The position numbers and the translations under genes were made by a program. A DNA stretch of 56,703 bases from CAVYGM01 sp963768025 (GTDB lineage Bacteria; Bacteroidota; Bacteroidia; Cytophagales; Spirosomataceae). The stretch's first letter is position 1. Every line of letters starts with the position of its first letter. Shown here piece by piece: positions 1 through 10,853 of this stretch. Under the pieces are notes generated by a model, which was not told the DNA's origin, searched no databases, and was given only the letters and a program-made list of their open reading frames with translations. The stretch spans positions 1-56,703 of the forward strand of contig CAVYGM010000013.1 of assembly GCA_963768025.1 (NCBI GenBank), written 5' to 3'.

Positions 1-2119
1 ACGACTTCAAAGTATACAACCTCCGGGCCAAGGGGGCCATCAAGCTGTTTCCGTGGCTGGAAGTGAACAACAACGTCGATTACTCCAACCGCTTTTACCA
101 TACGCCCATCAACGTGGGCGAAGGCGGCGGTATCTGGCGGAACATCGGGGATGAAGGCCACGTGCTGTCGCCCATGCTGAACCCCGACGGTACCATTACG
201 CACTCGGGTGCCTTTACCGTCGGTGATTTTTACTACGGCAAAAACGGGCAGGATACCGAGCGGAGCATTATTCGGAATACCACTGGGTTTGAAGCCAAAT
301 TTTTGAATAACTCCCTGCGGGTCATCGGTAACTTTACGTTTCAGAATATCTACAATGACGAAAACAGAAGGCGCGTGCAGGTACCTTTCAGTCGCTCGCC
401 GGGGGTGATCGAGTACGTGGGTAACCAGTACAACGACCTCACCGAGTACCACAACCGCACCCGGTACATGGCTTCCAACCTGTACGCGGAGTACGAGAAA
501 ACGGTGAACAAGCACTACTTCAAGGCGATGGTCGGTACCAACTACGAGCAGTCGACTTACAACCGCATCGAGGTACAGCGCAACGGACTGATTTTTGAAG
601 ACGCCACCAACATCAACCTGGCCCTGGGACAGGCATCTCTACTTCCGGCAACTACGAAGCCTGGAAAATTCTGGGCGGCTTTTCGCGTCTGAACTATATC
701 TTCAACGACAAGTACCTCGTCGAGTTCAACGGCCGCTACGATGGATCTTCCAAGTTTCCCGAAAACGAGCGGTACGGCTTCTTTCCGTCTATCTCGTTGG
801 GCTGGCGCTTGTCGCAGGAGGAGTTCTGGCCCGTATCCGACCGGATCGTTACCGACCTGAAATTCAGAGGCTCGTACGGCTCGCTGGGCAATGGTAACAT
901 CGGCTCGTACGCTTTTCAGGAAACCTTCGATATCTCGCAGATGGGGCGCATCCTGAACGGCATCCTGCCCCAGCGCACCAGCCGGCCCACGGTACTTCCC
1001 GACGGGCTGACCTGGGAAACCGCCACCACCAGCAACGTCGGAATGGACCTGACCATGTTTTCGGGCAAGCTGACGCTGAACGCCGACGCGTATATCCGCA
1101 AGACCACGGATATGTACACCATCGGTCTGACCCTGCCGGCTATTTTCGGCGCTACCTCACCCCGAGGCAACTACGCCGACCTCAAAACCACCGGCTGGGA
1201 AGTGGTGATGGCCTGGCGCGACCAGTTCAATCTCGGCACCGGCCCCTTCAACTACCGGATCGGCTTCAACCTGGCGGACAATCAGTCTACCATCCTGCGG
1301 TACAACAATCCCAACAAATTCCTGAACGACTACTACGAGGGCATGAAAATTGGCGAAATGTGGGGCTACGTGAACGACGGATTCTTTACTTCCAAGGCGG
1401 AAATTGACGCGCACGCCAACCAGAAATTGTTTCTGTCTACCGCCCGCGGGGAGATTCTGCCCGGTGATATCAAGTTCAAAGACCTCAACGGCGACGGCAG
1501 CATTACGCCCGGCGACAATACCGTGGACAAACCCGGCGACCGGATCATCATCGGAAACTCCGCTCCCCGCTATACCTTCGGGGTCAACCTGGGTGCCGAC
1601 TGGAAAGGCTTCTTCTTTTCGGCCTTCTTCCAGGGCGTAGGCAAGCAGGACTGGTACCCCAGCACCGAATCCAACGCCTTTTGGGGACAGTACAACCGTC
1701 CCTACGGCGACGTGCCCAACTGGCACCTCAACGAGGGAATCATCTGGTCGGAAGAAAACCCCGATTCGTTTTTCCCCCGCTACGTATCGCGGCTCGCCAA
1801 CCGCAGCGGCGGTATCCTGACGGTCCGTCAGACCAAGTACACCATGAATGCCGCCTACGTCCGTCTGAAAAACTTCCAGGTGGGCTACAACCTGCCGCAG
1901 AGCCTGCTGGCGCCGATCAAGGTCGTAAAAGCCGCGCGAATTTACCTCTCGTCTGACAACCTCCTGACCTGGTCGCCGCTGCTCAAGATTGTGGACAATA
2001 TCGACGTAGAAAATGCCAATGCGCCCTCCGACCAGCTGTTTACGAGTGGCAATTCCGGCGATGGCTACAATTACCCGATGTTGAAGAGTGTTACGCTCGG
2101 TTTGTCCGTAACATTTTGA
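1..2119 (+). CDS. SusC/RagA-family TonB-linked outer-membrane protein, 5'-partial, one frameshift
   Basis: This is the C-terminal barrel half of a SusC-type TonB-dependent transporter, which imports oligosaccharides across the outer membrane together with a SusD lipoprotein lid. The start lies outside the window. Visible family traits are the aromatic, Asn/Asp-rich beta-barrel strands, the conserved stretch RYDGSSKFPENERYGFFPS around 740-795, the D-x-N-x-DG segment near 1490 and the terminal strand ending in LGLSVTF. The reading frame changes near 630: frame 3 before it and frame 2 after it, consistent with loss of one G at CAG-GGC. The protein continues without a gap, so this looks like a 1-nt error. 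The SusD gene follows 27 nt downstream, as in a typical polysaccharide-utilisation locus. The substrate is unknown; the GH115 and esterase genes downstream hint at a uronate-bearing plant glycan. Confidence 0.9.
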
Positions 2120-2146
2120 TGTACCATCTTTAAAATATACCGAAAC

Positions 2147-3957
2147 ATGAAGAAGTATTATATAGGACTATTACTCGCCGGCTTGATGCTGACCGGCTGT
2201 GACCTGGAAGAGGTACCCCAGCATACCGCCAACAAGCAGGCCGTATTTGGCAGCGAAAACGGTCTGCAGCTGTACGCCAACTCGTTCTACGACTGGATGC
2301 CGAGCGCCAACAACATCCACCAGGCCGACGCCATTTCGGACTACTCGGCCCGCCGCAATGCGCCCGATTTCCTGCGGCCGGACGTGTACAGCTCCCGCAC
2401 CAACGACAACACCTCCGCCTCGGGCTACGACCTGGTAGCGCTGGGCGGCGACTCCAACTGGGGCTGGGGTACCTTGCGGAATATCAATTTCTTTCTGGAA
2501 AATAACGTGAATCCCGACGTGCCCGAAGCCACCCGGCAGCACTTCAACGGCCTGGCGCGGTTTTTCCGGGCCTGGTTTTATTTCGAGAAAGTAAAGAGAT
2601 ACGGCAATGTACCCTGGATCGATAAACCCCTCGACGTGTCGGACCCGCAGCTGTACGGCGAGCGCGATTCGCGTACGCTGGTGATGGACAACGTGCTGGC
2701 CGACCTGAATTTTGCCGCTCAAAACATCCGGACGGTAGACGATGCCTCCCGCACCCTGATTACCAAAAACATTGCGCTGGCGCTCAAATCACGGGTAGCA
2801 CTGTTTGAGGGTACCTTCCGGAAGTACCATACCGACAAGGGGCTGGCCAATACGGCCAATACCTGGTTGCAGGAGGCGGAAAGTGCTGCCAAGGCCATTA
2901 TGGACAGCGGCAAGTTCCGGCTCAATACCACCGGCGGACCGGATGCGGCCTACCGGCAGCTCTTTACCAGCGATGTACCCGTGGCCTCCGAAATCATGCT
3001 GGCCGTGGTGTCCAGCGCTAGCCTGGGCGTGCGGCATGCGGCCAACTGGTACTTTACCTCGTCTACGACGGGAACCCGGTTCAGCTTTATCCGTCCGTTT
3101 ATCCATACCTACCTCAATCATCGACGGAACGCCCTTTACCAACGAAGCCGACTACCAGACCCAGACGTTTCAGCAGGAAACCAAAGGGCGCGACAAGCGC
3201 CTGCAGCAGACCATCCGGACGCCGGGCTATACCCGCGTGAACGGTGGTACCCGCGTAGCGGCTCCCCCCGCCTTCACCTATACCTACACCGGCTACCAGC
3301 CCATCAAATGGAGCGTGGACGATGTGACCATCGACGGGGGAAACAACAGCACCAACGCCGTGTCGATATTCCGCTACGCCGAGGTACTGCTCAACTACGC
3401 CGAAGCCAAGGCCGAGCTGGGTACCATCACCAACGACGACTGGGCCAAAACCATCGGTGCCCTGCGCAGCCGGGCCGGTATCACGGGCGGACTCACCACC
3501 CTGCCTACCACGGTGGACCCTTACCTGAAAGTCGGTGTACTTTCCCAACATCTCCAACCCGGTTATTCTGGAAATACGCCGCGAGCGGGGCATTGAGCTG
3601 GCGCTGGAAGGCTTCCGCTTCTACGACCTGATCCGCTGGAAACGCGGGGAGCTGTTTGAAATGGAGTGGCGGGGTATCTACGTACCCGAAGCCAACAAAC
3701 TGATCGACCTCGACGAAGACGGCAAGCCCGACGTGTTCTTCTTCACCACTACGCCCGCCACGCAGCAAAGTGGCGTGACGTATATCAATGTGGGGGTAGC
3801 TGCCCAGAAGCTGACCAACGGTACCTCGGGCGAAATCACCTGGCTGACCAATATCCCGCGGAAGTTTGAGGAGAAGAAGTATTTCTATCCGATACCGGAA
3901 ACGCATTTGCTGACTAATTCTAAGCTGGGGCAGAATCCGGGGTGGCAGTGGGAATAA
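2147..3957 (+). CDS. SusD/RagB-family nutrient-binding outer-membrane lipoprotein, two frameshifts
   Basis: SusD-type surface lipoprotein that captures glycans for the SusC channel encoded just upstream. The N-terminus MKKYYIGLLLAGLMLTGC is a lipoprotein signal with the lipobox Cys at residue 18. Family motifs include FFRAWFYFEKVKRYGNVPW around residue 145, FRYAEVLLNYAEAKAELG, and the C-terminal RRERGIELALEGFRFYDLIRW. The frame shifts near 3113 (an extra C) and near 3531 (an extra G); the joined product is about 600 residues, normal for SusD. The start ATG at 2147 follows the SusC stop by 27 nt, so the two are probably co-transcribed. A hairpin with a T-run lies 20 nt after the stop. The assignment is secure; whether the frameshifts are real is not. 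Confidence 0.9.
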
Positions 3958-3976
3958 CGGTCTGGGTTTGTAAAGT

Positions 3977-4018
3977 AAAAAGAGCATGAATGGGCTGGGC
4001 CTGTTCGTGCTCTTTTTT
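3977..4018 (+). terminator. Rho-independent terminator after the first susCD pair
   Basis: Arms AAAAAGAGCATGAA (3977-3990) and TTCGTGCTCTTTTTT (4004-4018) pair with one G-U, and the second arm ends in a six-T run. It starts 20 nt after the SusD stop, so it would end the susCD transcript. Confidence 0.75.
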
Positions 4019-4236
4019 GTGTGGGGCAGAGGGCGAGGAGCGTATGGTAAACTGTTAAAAATCAAACCGTTTGATAAGTTGTGAGTCTGAATTATATAAA
4101 GAAACGGGGAATGAAGTATCTTGGGTCTAAATAAGTAGCAACAGTAAGGTTATATAGTATTTGTGAAAAGATAAGACATAAAAAGTACCATAGTTGACAC
4201 GTCGCATTATCCGGGCGTTGGAAAAGGAACAAATTT

Positions 4237-4743
4237 ATGAGACAGCTTTTGTTAACCACTTTATTTGTACTGTTGTGTCAAATTGGTTTCAGCCAATCGG
4301 CTAAAAGTTACAGTACTAAGGATGCCAATAGTTTAAGACGCCTCGTCAGCAACTGGGAACAATTTTGGAATCAGCATGACATGGATTCAATGGGAACCCT
4401 ACTTCACAATGATGTTGATTTCATCAATGTAGCGGGGCAATGGCTCAAAGGAAAAAAAGAAACAGTCGCCGTTCATAAAGAACGGCATGAAGTGGTTTTT
4501 AAAAACAGTGTATGGACGACTGATAGTGTAAAAATAAAGTACATAAAGCCGGATTTAGCAATAATGCATATTGGCTGGGGCATTACCGGCGATGTTGACC
4601 CCGACGGTAGTGTTAGACCTCTGCGACATGGCCTCTTTACATGGGTTGTTACGAAAACAAAACAAGGATGGCTAATATTGGCTGTGCATAATGTCAATAT
4701 CAGAGAAACCGGTGCCTACATGAACCCTTCGAAGAACAAATAA
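4237..4743 (+). CDS. Secreted SnoaL-like (DUF4440/SgcJ-EcaC type) protein
   Basis: An intact 168-residue protein with an N-terminal signal peptide (residues 1 to about 20, MRQLLLTTLFVLLCQIGFSQ), so probably periplasmic. The mature part has the alpha+beta cone-fold pattern of the SnoaL/DUF4440 family: an early helix with NWEQFWNQHDMDSMGTLLHN, then FINVAGQWLKGKKE, a middle strand WTTDSVKIKYIKPDLAIMH and a late strand LFTWVVTKTKQGWLILAVHN. Members range from small enzymes to ligand-binding proteins, so the reaction cannot be named. It is separated from the SusD gene by a terminator and from the next gene by about 290 nt, so it is probably transcribed alone. Confidence 0.75.
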   Translation: MRQLLLTTLFVLLCQIGFSQSAKSYSTKDANSLRRLVSNWEQFWNQHDMDSMGTLLHNDVDFINVAGQWLKGKKETVAVHKERHEVVFKNSVWTTDSVKIKYIKPDLAIMHIGWGITGDVDPDGSVRPLRHGLFTWVVTKTKQGWLILAVHNVNIRETGAYMNPSKNK

Positions 4744-5037
4744 GCACCACTCTAATACACGGTGAAAATCTTTACCTAGGTCTGAGCCTCCCAGACATTT
4801 TAGATCATAGAAATCCACGGTAGAGGGAACCTCCACCCCAATTGACGAGAGTAAAATTTACCCTCATCTTTTCAACGAGAGTAATTTTATAGTGTTTCTG
4901 CCCTTGTATTGAATGGGAGGGTAAACAGCTGTCCGGGCGCTCCTCACAACTTCAATCAAATTTAATCCCCGTATCCAGCCCAAATTTCTTTTCTTTGTAA
5001 GACTCATTTTCAGTATTCCGAAATCCAAGCTGTTTCT
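4744..5037. other. Gene-free spacer with a direct repeat
   Basis: No convincing gene is seen. The 10-nt word ACGAGAGTAA occurs twice, at 4845-4854 and 4875-4884, exactly 30 nt apart and each followed by A/T-rich DNA, which could be paired binding sites for a regulator of the downstream hydrolase gene. This is inference from the repeat alone. Confidence 0.35.
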
Positions 5038-5882
5038 ATGAAAACCAGTATCTGTATTCCTGTTCCTAACCCTCTGCGCCATGCAGGTCGCTTATTCCCA
5101 ATCCGGCACGCCCATCACTGTGGCTAGTTATAACCTGCGGTACAACACCCCCAACGACGGCGTAAATGCCTGGCCGAATCGTAAGGAAAACGTCAAAGCG
5201 CTGATTCGTTACCATGAGTTTGATTTGTTCGGAACCCAGGAAGTACTGCGGGGACAACTGGAAGACGTGGCCGAGCTGAAATGAGTTTGCGTTCCTGGGC
5301 AAGGGCCGCGACGACGGCAAGCAAGGCGGGGAGCACTCGGCCATTTTTTACAAAAAAGACCGCTTCAAAGTCCTGGATTCCGGTGATTTCTGGCTGAGCG
5401 AAACACCGGACGTACCCGGTAAGGGGTGGGATGCTACCTGCTGCAACCGCATCTGTTCCTGGGCGAAGTTTCAGGATCTGAAAACGAAGAAGCAATTCTA
5501 CTTTTTCAGCGTCCACTTCGACCATCAGGGCGTCAAAGCCCGGCAGGAATCGGGGAAGTTGATGGTGAAGAAGATCAAGGAAATTGCCAAAAACACCCCC
5601 GCGATCTGCGTAGGCGACTTCAACTCTACCCCTGAAACCAGCCAGATCCAGGCCATGCAGACGATCTTGCAGGATGCCCACGACGTATCCAAGCAGCCAC
5701 CCTACGGCCCCGAAGGTACCTTCAATAGCTTCAAGTTCGATGCCCCCATGGACAAGCGCATCGACTATATTTTTGTGAGTAAAGACTTCGAGGTACTCAA
5801 ATACGGCGTATTGACCGACGCCAAAGAACAGCGGTACCCGTCGGATCATCAGCCGGTGGTGGCGAAGGTGGTGTTGAAGTAG
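5038..5882 (+). CDS. Secreted endonuclease/exonuclease/phosphatase-family hydrolase, frameshifted
   Basis: A member of the EEP metal-dependent phosphoesterase superfamily. In order, the motifs are SYNLRYN (metal-binding Asn), LFGTQEV (catalytic Glu), VHFDHQG (His), CVGDFNSTP (Asp/Asn), KRIDYIFVS and PSDHQPV (the terminal Asp-His pair), so all catalytic positions are present. Secreted bacterial relatives act on phosphodiesters, but the substrate here is unknown. The frame changes near 5281. The ATG at 5038 is out of frame by one A in an A-run with a good hydrophobic signal (VSVFLFLTLCAMQVAYSQ) that ends at about 5100; if that A is an error, 5038 is the start, otherwise 5081 is. The segment around the 5281 join also seems a few residues short compared with the family. 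Confidence 0.8.
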
Positions 5883-5954
5883 GTAGCTGGTTCGCGTTTA
5901 AAACGCTGACGAGATAGTAGAGCCGTAATTAAATCGCAGGGAAAGCTGGTCCCA

Positions 5955-7240
5955 TCGGGTAGGGTGTCCAAAACTTTAAAATAATCAAGCATATTTTAGG
6001 GCTTTATTTCTCTTGGTAACCAGGTTTTCAGTTAGGGTCTCTTGCTCCCACCTTTTGATCTGGGCCAGGGAGACGTTCTCCAGACTTTTCTTGAAATCGA
6101 ACGAACGGGTGCTCATCGCACTGACTTTGGTTTTCAGTGGCAGAATCAGCACAAAACCCGTCACCCCGTACAGCCTGTTTGAAGCCTTCCTTGCTTTGTA
6201 AGTGCCAAACAGACTCCACCACGTCAGAGGAGGCATTCCAGGCCGGCGGGGACGCCCCCATTTTCCCGAATTCTGTCCGGAGATAGCCCCGGAGCTTGAT
6301 CTCGCGCTGGATCTGGTTCACACAGCCCAACACCTCGGTCAGCTCCCCGATCAACGAGCCATTGCGGGGGATGAAGCCGAAGCCCTGCTGCTGCTGGCCC
6401 GTCAGCCGGTGGAAGCCGTCCTGCATCTTGCCCGACCCCTCCGCTACGGCCGTCAGGTTGAGGAATCGGGCGATCGTCCTCTGCGCGGGAGGCAGCAGGT
6501 GGGCGACCGGGTTCATGATGTGCTGGAACCTGACACCGGAGAGGGCCTTCATGTAGGCAGTGAACTCGGGGTTGTTCTTGTAGATCCGTTCCAGGAACAT
6601 ACCCAGTGTGTGCCCCACGTCACGGATGTGGGGCAGTCCCGTATCCCTGATCCCCTTGGCCAGGCTCGAACAGTTGTCGCTGACGACATAAGGGGGGGCT
6701 GCCTTCATCTTCAGCATGCTTTTCTGCAAGTCTTCGGTGATGCTTCGGCTGTTCCAGCTGGGTTTTGCGCTAATGCCCAGCACCTCCACGTGCTGATGAC
6801 CCAGCGGGACCTGCTCGTCCTTAGTTGCCTTCACACCCAGGGTGAGCAATAGCTTCTTACTGCCGATCATCATGCTCTCATCGACGATCATGGCGTAGTC
6901 CGCTGGGGCAACCCCCTGACGGGGATCTTTGTAAACCGCATAGCCACTCTTCTTCACCCAGTTTTCGATCGAGTTGCGGTGGGGGACCGAAGGGAACTCC
7001 CAGCCCAGCTCCTGCCCCAGCACGGAGAGCGCCTTGACCACCCCACGCAAACCGCAGCCCAGCTCCATGTACAGGGGCACACTCAGCGAGACGACTAGCT
7101 CGGAATACTGGGGCCCCTTGACGGATTTCAGAATCAGGCCCTTGTTCACTTTTTTTTTTAATACTTCCCGTAGTTCCCGGTTGGTTTGCCGACTGGTGGT
7201 CAGCTTCTTTTTCAGGGAATCAAGGGCCTCCGAAAGCTAC
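5955..7240 (-). mobile_element. Insertion-sequence remnant, one end missing
   Basis: The transposase-coding block is bounded on the left by AGGGTGTCCAAAACTTT (about 5968-5984), which looks like an IS terminus just beyond the transposase stop. No inverted copy of it is found on the right, where the sequence passes directly into the middle of a GH115 gene at about 7240. The element is therefore incomplete. No target-site duplication could be identified. Exact limits are approximate. Confidence 0.55.
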
Positions 7241-7242
7241 CC
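5985..7242 (-). pseudogene. DDE-type transposase, N-terminally truncated and frameshifted
   Basis: The protein reads leftward as a coiled-coil-like Lys/Arg-rich start (SLKKKLTTSRQTNRELREV), then a core with candidate acidic catalytic residues: MIVDESMMIG and YVVSDNCSSLAKG, followed by HIRDVGHTLGMFLER. The last 70 residues (YKARKASNRLYGV through RNKALKYA) lie in another frame, with the join near 6215. I recognise it as a transposase by layout and repeated IS context but cannot place it in a named IS family. Translation is open through ten consecutive A (minus strand, 7150-7159) and then meets a TAG at about 7241; no start codon is found, so the 5' end is missing. The GTG at 7149 is an in-frame codon rather than a plausible start. 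Confidence 0.65.
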
Positions 7243-8653
7243 AGGCCGGGCGATAAGCCGCGCAAGGGCGGGTATGGAATCTACTATCACTTTGACTAGG
7301 TAGGTGGTCCGCGCAACTACAAATGGCTCAACACCAACCCGCTGCCCCGCATCTGGGAGCAGATGCACCTGGCCTGGGAACATCAGGTGAAGGATATCTG
7401 GATAATGAATGTGGGCGACATCAAGCCCATGGAATTCCCCATTTCCTTTTTTCTGGACTATGCCTGGGATCCCCGAAAAATCGGGGCCGACGAGCTGACG
7501 CGCTATACGGAAAACTGGGTAGCGGCTCAGTTTGGTGAAAAATATGCCAAAGATATTGCCACTTTACTAGCCCAGTACGGCAAATACAATGCCCGCCGCA
7601 AGCCCGAATTACTGGATGCCGGTACGTACAGCCTTACAACCGGTGAATGGAAAAGAGTAGTCAACGAGTATACGGCTCTTTTGAAAAAAGCGGAGGACAT
7701 CAACCAAAAATTACCTACCGATTACCGGAACGCGTACTTCCAGCTGATGCTACATCCCATCAGTGCCTATTCCAACCTGAACAAAATGTATTACAACGTG
7801 GCCCTCAACAAAGACGCGTATCTGCAAAAAGAGATGGAGACCAATGCGTACGCCGATCGGGCAAAACAACGGTATGCAAACGACTCGCTGATTACCCGGC
7901 AGTACCATCAGCTCAACAACGGCAAGTGGAATCACCTCATGAGTCAGACGCACATAGGCTATACCTACTGGCAACTGCCTAACCGGCAAAAAATACCGGA
8001 TGTGCGGTACCTCCCCGCCGATTCAGTCGCAGACAAAAAGGAGAGAGTAGCTCCACGAACCAGACGGGCCGACGTACCGGCGGCGACGCAGGGACCGGTT
8101 TTTTATCAGGACGAGCAACGGGGCGTTTCTATCGAGGCGGACCATTTTACCAAAGCCATTGCTGCAAACGGCATTCAGTGGAAAGTGCTGCCCGAGCATG
8201 GCCGGACGGGTTCGGCCGTGACACCTTTTCTGGTTACAGCCAATGAGCAGAAGCCCGGGGGTACTTCACCGCATTTGCAGTACGAGATTTACACGTACAG
8301 CGAGGGCGAGTTCACGATTGACGCTTATTTCTCGCCAACCCTGAATTACTATTCATCCGAAAATGGCCTGCAATGTGCCATTTCGGTGGATGATGAGCAG
8401 CCTCAGATCATCAGCCTGAACAAAGAGGACAAAACGAGCGACCGGGGGATATGGAATAAGTGGGCGGCCGAGAATATCAATATCAAACCCAGCAGGCATA
8501 CGATCAGCAAGCCGGGCAAACATACGGTGAAGTTCTGGATGGAACACCCCGGCGTAGTGTTGCAAAAGCTGGTACTGGAGTTTTGGAGATCAGGAAAAAA
8601 CCTACCTCGGACCGGAGGAGAGGTTGTACAGAAACTCTTCCAACAGAGGATAG
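7240..8653 (+). pseudogene. GH115-family alpha-glucuronidase, C-terminal part only
   Basis: The sequence begins abruptly with PRKGGYGIYYHFD, a stop codon TAG (7297-7299) where the family has Tyr, then VGGPRNYKWLNTNPLPRIWE and VGDIKPMEFPISFFLDYAW. These are core motifs of glycoside hydrolase family 115, which removes glucuronic acid or 4-O-methyl-glucuronic acid from xylan. The C-terminal beta-sandwich follows to about 8590, where one extra T in a T-run shifts the frame; correcting it gives the family ending KTYLGPEERLYRN and a stop at 8651-8653. The N-terminal half is absent: upstream is the IS remnant. Either an IS-linked deletion or an assembly join at a repeat has removed it. The TAG could be a single-base error (TAC). 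Confidence 0.85.
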
Positions 8654-8777
8654 GTAAGCCCCATGGGGGATTCCTGGTCATGATCAGGCTTTATAAATTA
8701 ATTCACCAATCAATAGGGTGGGAAATACCTTTTTCTATGAAATTAATCCCGCCCTGGCTAAGTAAAACCGCTTTACG

Positions 8778-10711
8778 ATGAAAAGACCATTCCTATTTAT
8801 TCTGTTGTGCATCCTAAGCCTCGGAACCCAGGCGCAGCTTCGTTTGCCCAAATTAATCAGCGATGGCATGGTACTGCAGCGCGATAAACCGCTCTGAAGG
8901 TTTGGGGATGGGCAACTCCCGGCGAGAAAATTTCGGTTCGCTTCAAGACCAAGACCTACAAAACCAGTACCGAGGCCGCGGGGCAAGTGGCAGGTAGCGT
9001 TACCTCCCATTCCGGCCGGTGGCCCCTTTACGATGGAGATTGACGGCAAAACTCAGAATCGACTGGCCAAGGATATTCTGATTGGCGATGTCTGGTTTTG
9101 CAGTGGGCAGAGCAACATGGTCCACCAGCTGAATATCCATGACGTGACCTATGCCAAAGAAATTCCGGAGGCCAACTACCCCCAAATTCGACAGTTCTGG
9201 TTCCAACCCTGACGAATCTGCAAGGCCCGCAAAACGACCTTCCGAGTGGTCAGTGGAAAGCCGCCGTCGGGAGAGGACGTCAGACCGTTTTCGGCCGTGG
9301 CGTATTTCTTCGCCAAAAAGATTTATGAAAAGTACAAGGTACCAGTCGGTATCATCAACGCCAGTGTGGGCGGTACGCCCATCGAAGCCTGGACGAGCGA
9401 AGAAGGGCTGAAGGACTTTTCCGACCTGAAAGCAACCATTGAGAAGAACAAAGACACGACCTACATCAACAGCCTTGAACCGCAGACCACCGGCAACGGT
9501 CAACAGGCCAGCGCCACCCGTCGATTTGGGGTGACGGGTTCGACAAAATGGTATGAACGTATCGTACGTACCCAAAGGCTGGCGGCCAATTAATGTTCCG
9601 GGCTATTGGGAGGATCAGGGTATAAAAGAGCTGAATGGCGTGGTGTGGTACCGACGGGAAATCGACATACCGGCTTCGATGACAGGCAAGCCCGCCAGAG
9701 TCTTTCTGGGTCGAATCGTTGATGCCGATGAACTTTACATCAACGGCAGGCCGGTTGGCAAAACCACGTATATGTACCCCCAGCGCCGGTATCCGGTTCC
9801 GGCCGATGTGCTGAAAGCGGGCAAAAATGTAGTTGTGGTGCGGGTCACCAACAACGGTGGTAAAGGCGGCTTTGTACCCGACAAACCCTACTGCCTATTT
9901 CGCTGGTGCCGACACGGTTGATCTAAAAGGAACCTGGCAGTATAAAGTAGGCACGGCTTACCGGCCAATCGCCGGTGGGGGTTTTGGCGGGGGCATCAAT
10001 GCCCAGAATCAGCCAGCGGCCTTGTACAATGCCATGGTAGCCCCGGAAATAGATTACGCCATCAAAGGATTTTGCTGGTATCAGGGCGAGAGCAATGCGG
10101 GTAAGCCGCAGGAGTATACAACCCTGCTGCCCGCCCTGATCAGTGATTGGCGACGTCACTGGAAGCAGGGTGAACTCCCCTTTCTGTATGTACAGCTTCC
10201 CGGCTTTATGGAGTACAACTATCAGCCAGCCGAAAGTAACTGGGCCATGTTGAGGGAAGCACAGCTTAAGGCCCTATCGGTACCCAATACGGCCATGGCG
10301 GTGGCCATTGACCTGGGCGAATGGAACGATATTCACCCCGACAATAAGAAAGATGTGGGCGAACGACTGGCCCTGGCTGCGCTGAAAACGGCGTATCACG
10401 AAAACCTGGTTTATTCTGGCCCCACCTATCAGTCGTCCAGAATTGACGGCAACAAAATAGTGGTCAGCTTCACCAATGACGGCAGTGGGTTGATTGCCAG
10501 CGACGGGGACGCCTCGGTGAATTTGCCATTGCAGGTGCCGACAAAAAATTCGTTTGGGCGAAAGCGAAAATTGAACGGCAAGGTGATTGTGTGGAGTGAC
10601 GAAGTCGCCAACCCCCACTATGTGCGTTATGCCTGGGCTGATAATCCCGTCAACCCCAATCTGTATAACAAAGAGGGGCTACCGGCATCTCCCTTCCGAA
10701 CGGATCAATGA
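8778..10711 (+). CDS. Sialate O-acetylesterase-family (SGNH) esterase, at least five frameshifts
   Basis: A secreted carbohydrate esterase that removes acetyl groups from sugars. MKRPFLFILLCILSLGTQAQ is the signal peptide. Family blocks in order are LISDGMVLQRDKP, FCSGQSNM with the nucleophile Ser (about 9107), IINASVGGTPIEAW, a beta-galactosidase-like jelly-roll insert (VPGYWEDQG, DADELYINGRPVGKT), FCWYQGESN (about 10071) and DIHPDNKKDVGERLA with the catalytic Asp and His (about 10329). These are spread over several frames, with joins near 8896, 8985, 9205, 9270, 9560 and 9890. The total length (about 640 residues) and the domain order are those of an intact esterase. It follows the GH115 gene by 124 nt on the same strand, so both probably process one acetylated, glucuronate-bearing glycan. 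Confidence 0.85.
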
Positions 10712-10782
10712 CTAGTATTGCTCGCCTAACGGGAATTAGGGATAGTTCAATACTCATTCTGCTGAACATGAAAAGTAGGACA

Positions 10783-10814
10783 CAAAGAGGCTGCCGATAC
10801 CGGTTGCCTCTTTG
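10783..10814. terminator. Bidirectional hairpin between convergent genes
   Basis: CAAAGAGGC (10783-10791) and GCCTCTTTG (10806-10814) form a perfect 9-bp stem between the ends of the esterase gene and the oppositely oriented FG-GAP gene. There is no long T-run, so termination strength is uncertain. Confidence 0.45.
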
Positions 10815-10853
10815 ATGTTAGCTACGGATGGAAACTTTGAATGAACTGCTTTC

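Noticed and set aside
1157..1726. A long minus-strand open frame inside the first susC gene
   Set aside because: It mirrors the coding strand of a recognised gene in GC-rich DNA, has a Gly/Val-rich composition and no family resemblance. The same applies to minus- or plus-strand frames over the SusD, FG-GAP and M1 genes.
2805..3596. A separate gene between two SusD pieces
   Set aside because: Only its second half resembles a protein, and that part is the missing middle of the SusD-family protein; the pieces join into one normal-length SusD.
7323..7538. A small gene at the start of the GH115 fragment
   Set aside because: It is an out-of-frame reading; the frame beginning at 7240 contains the GH115 motifs.
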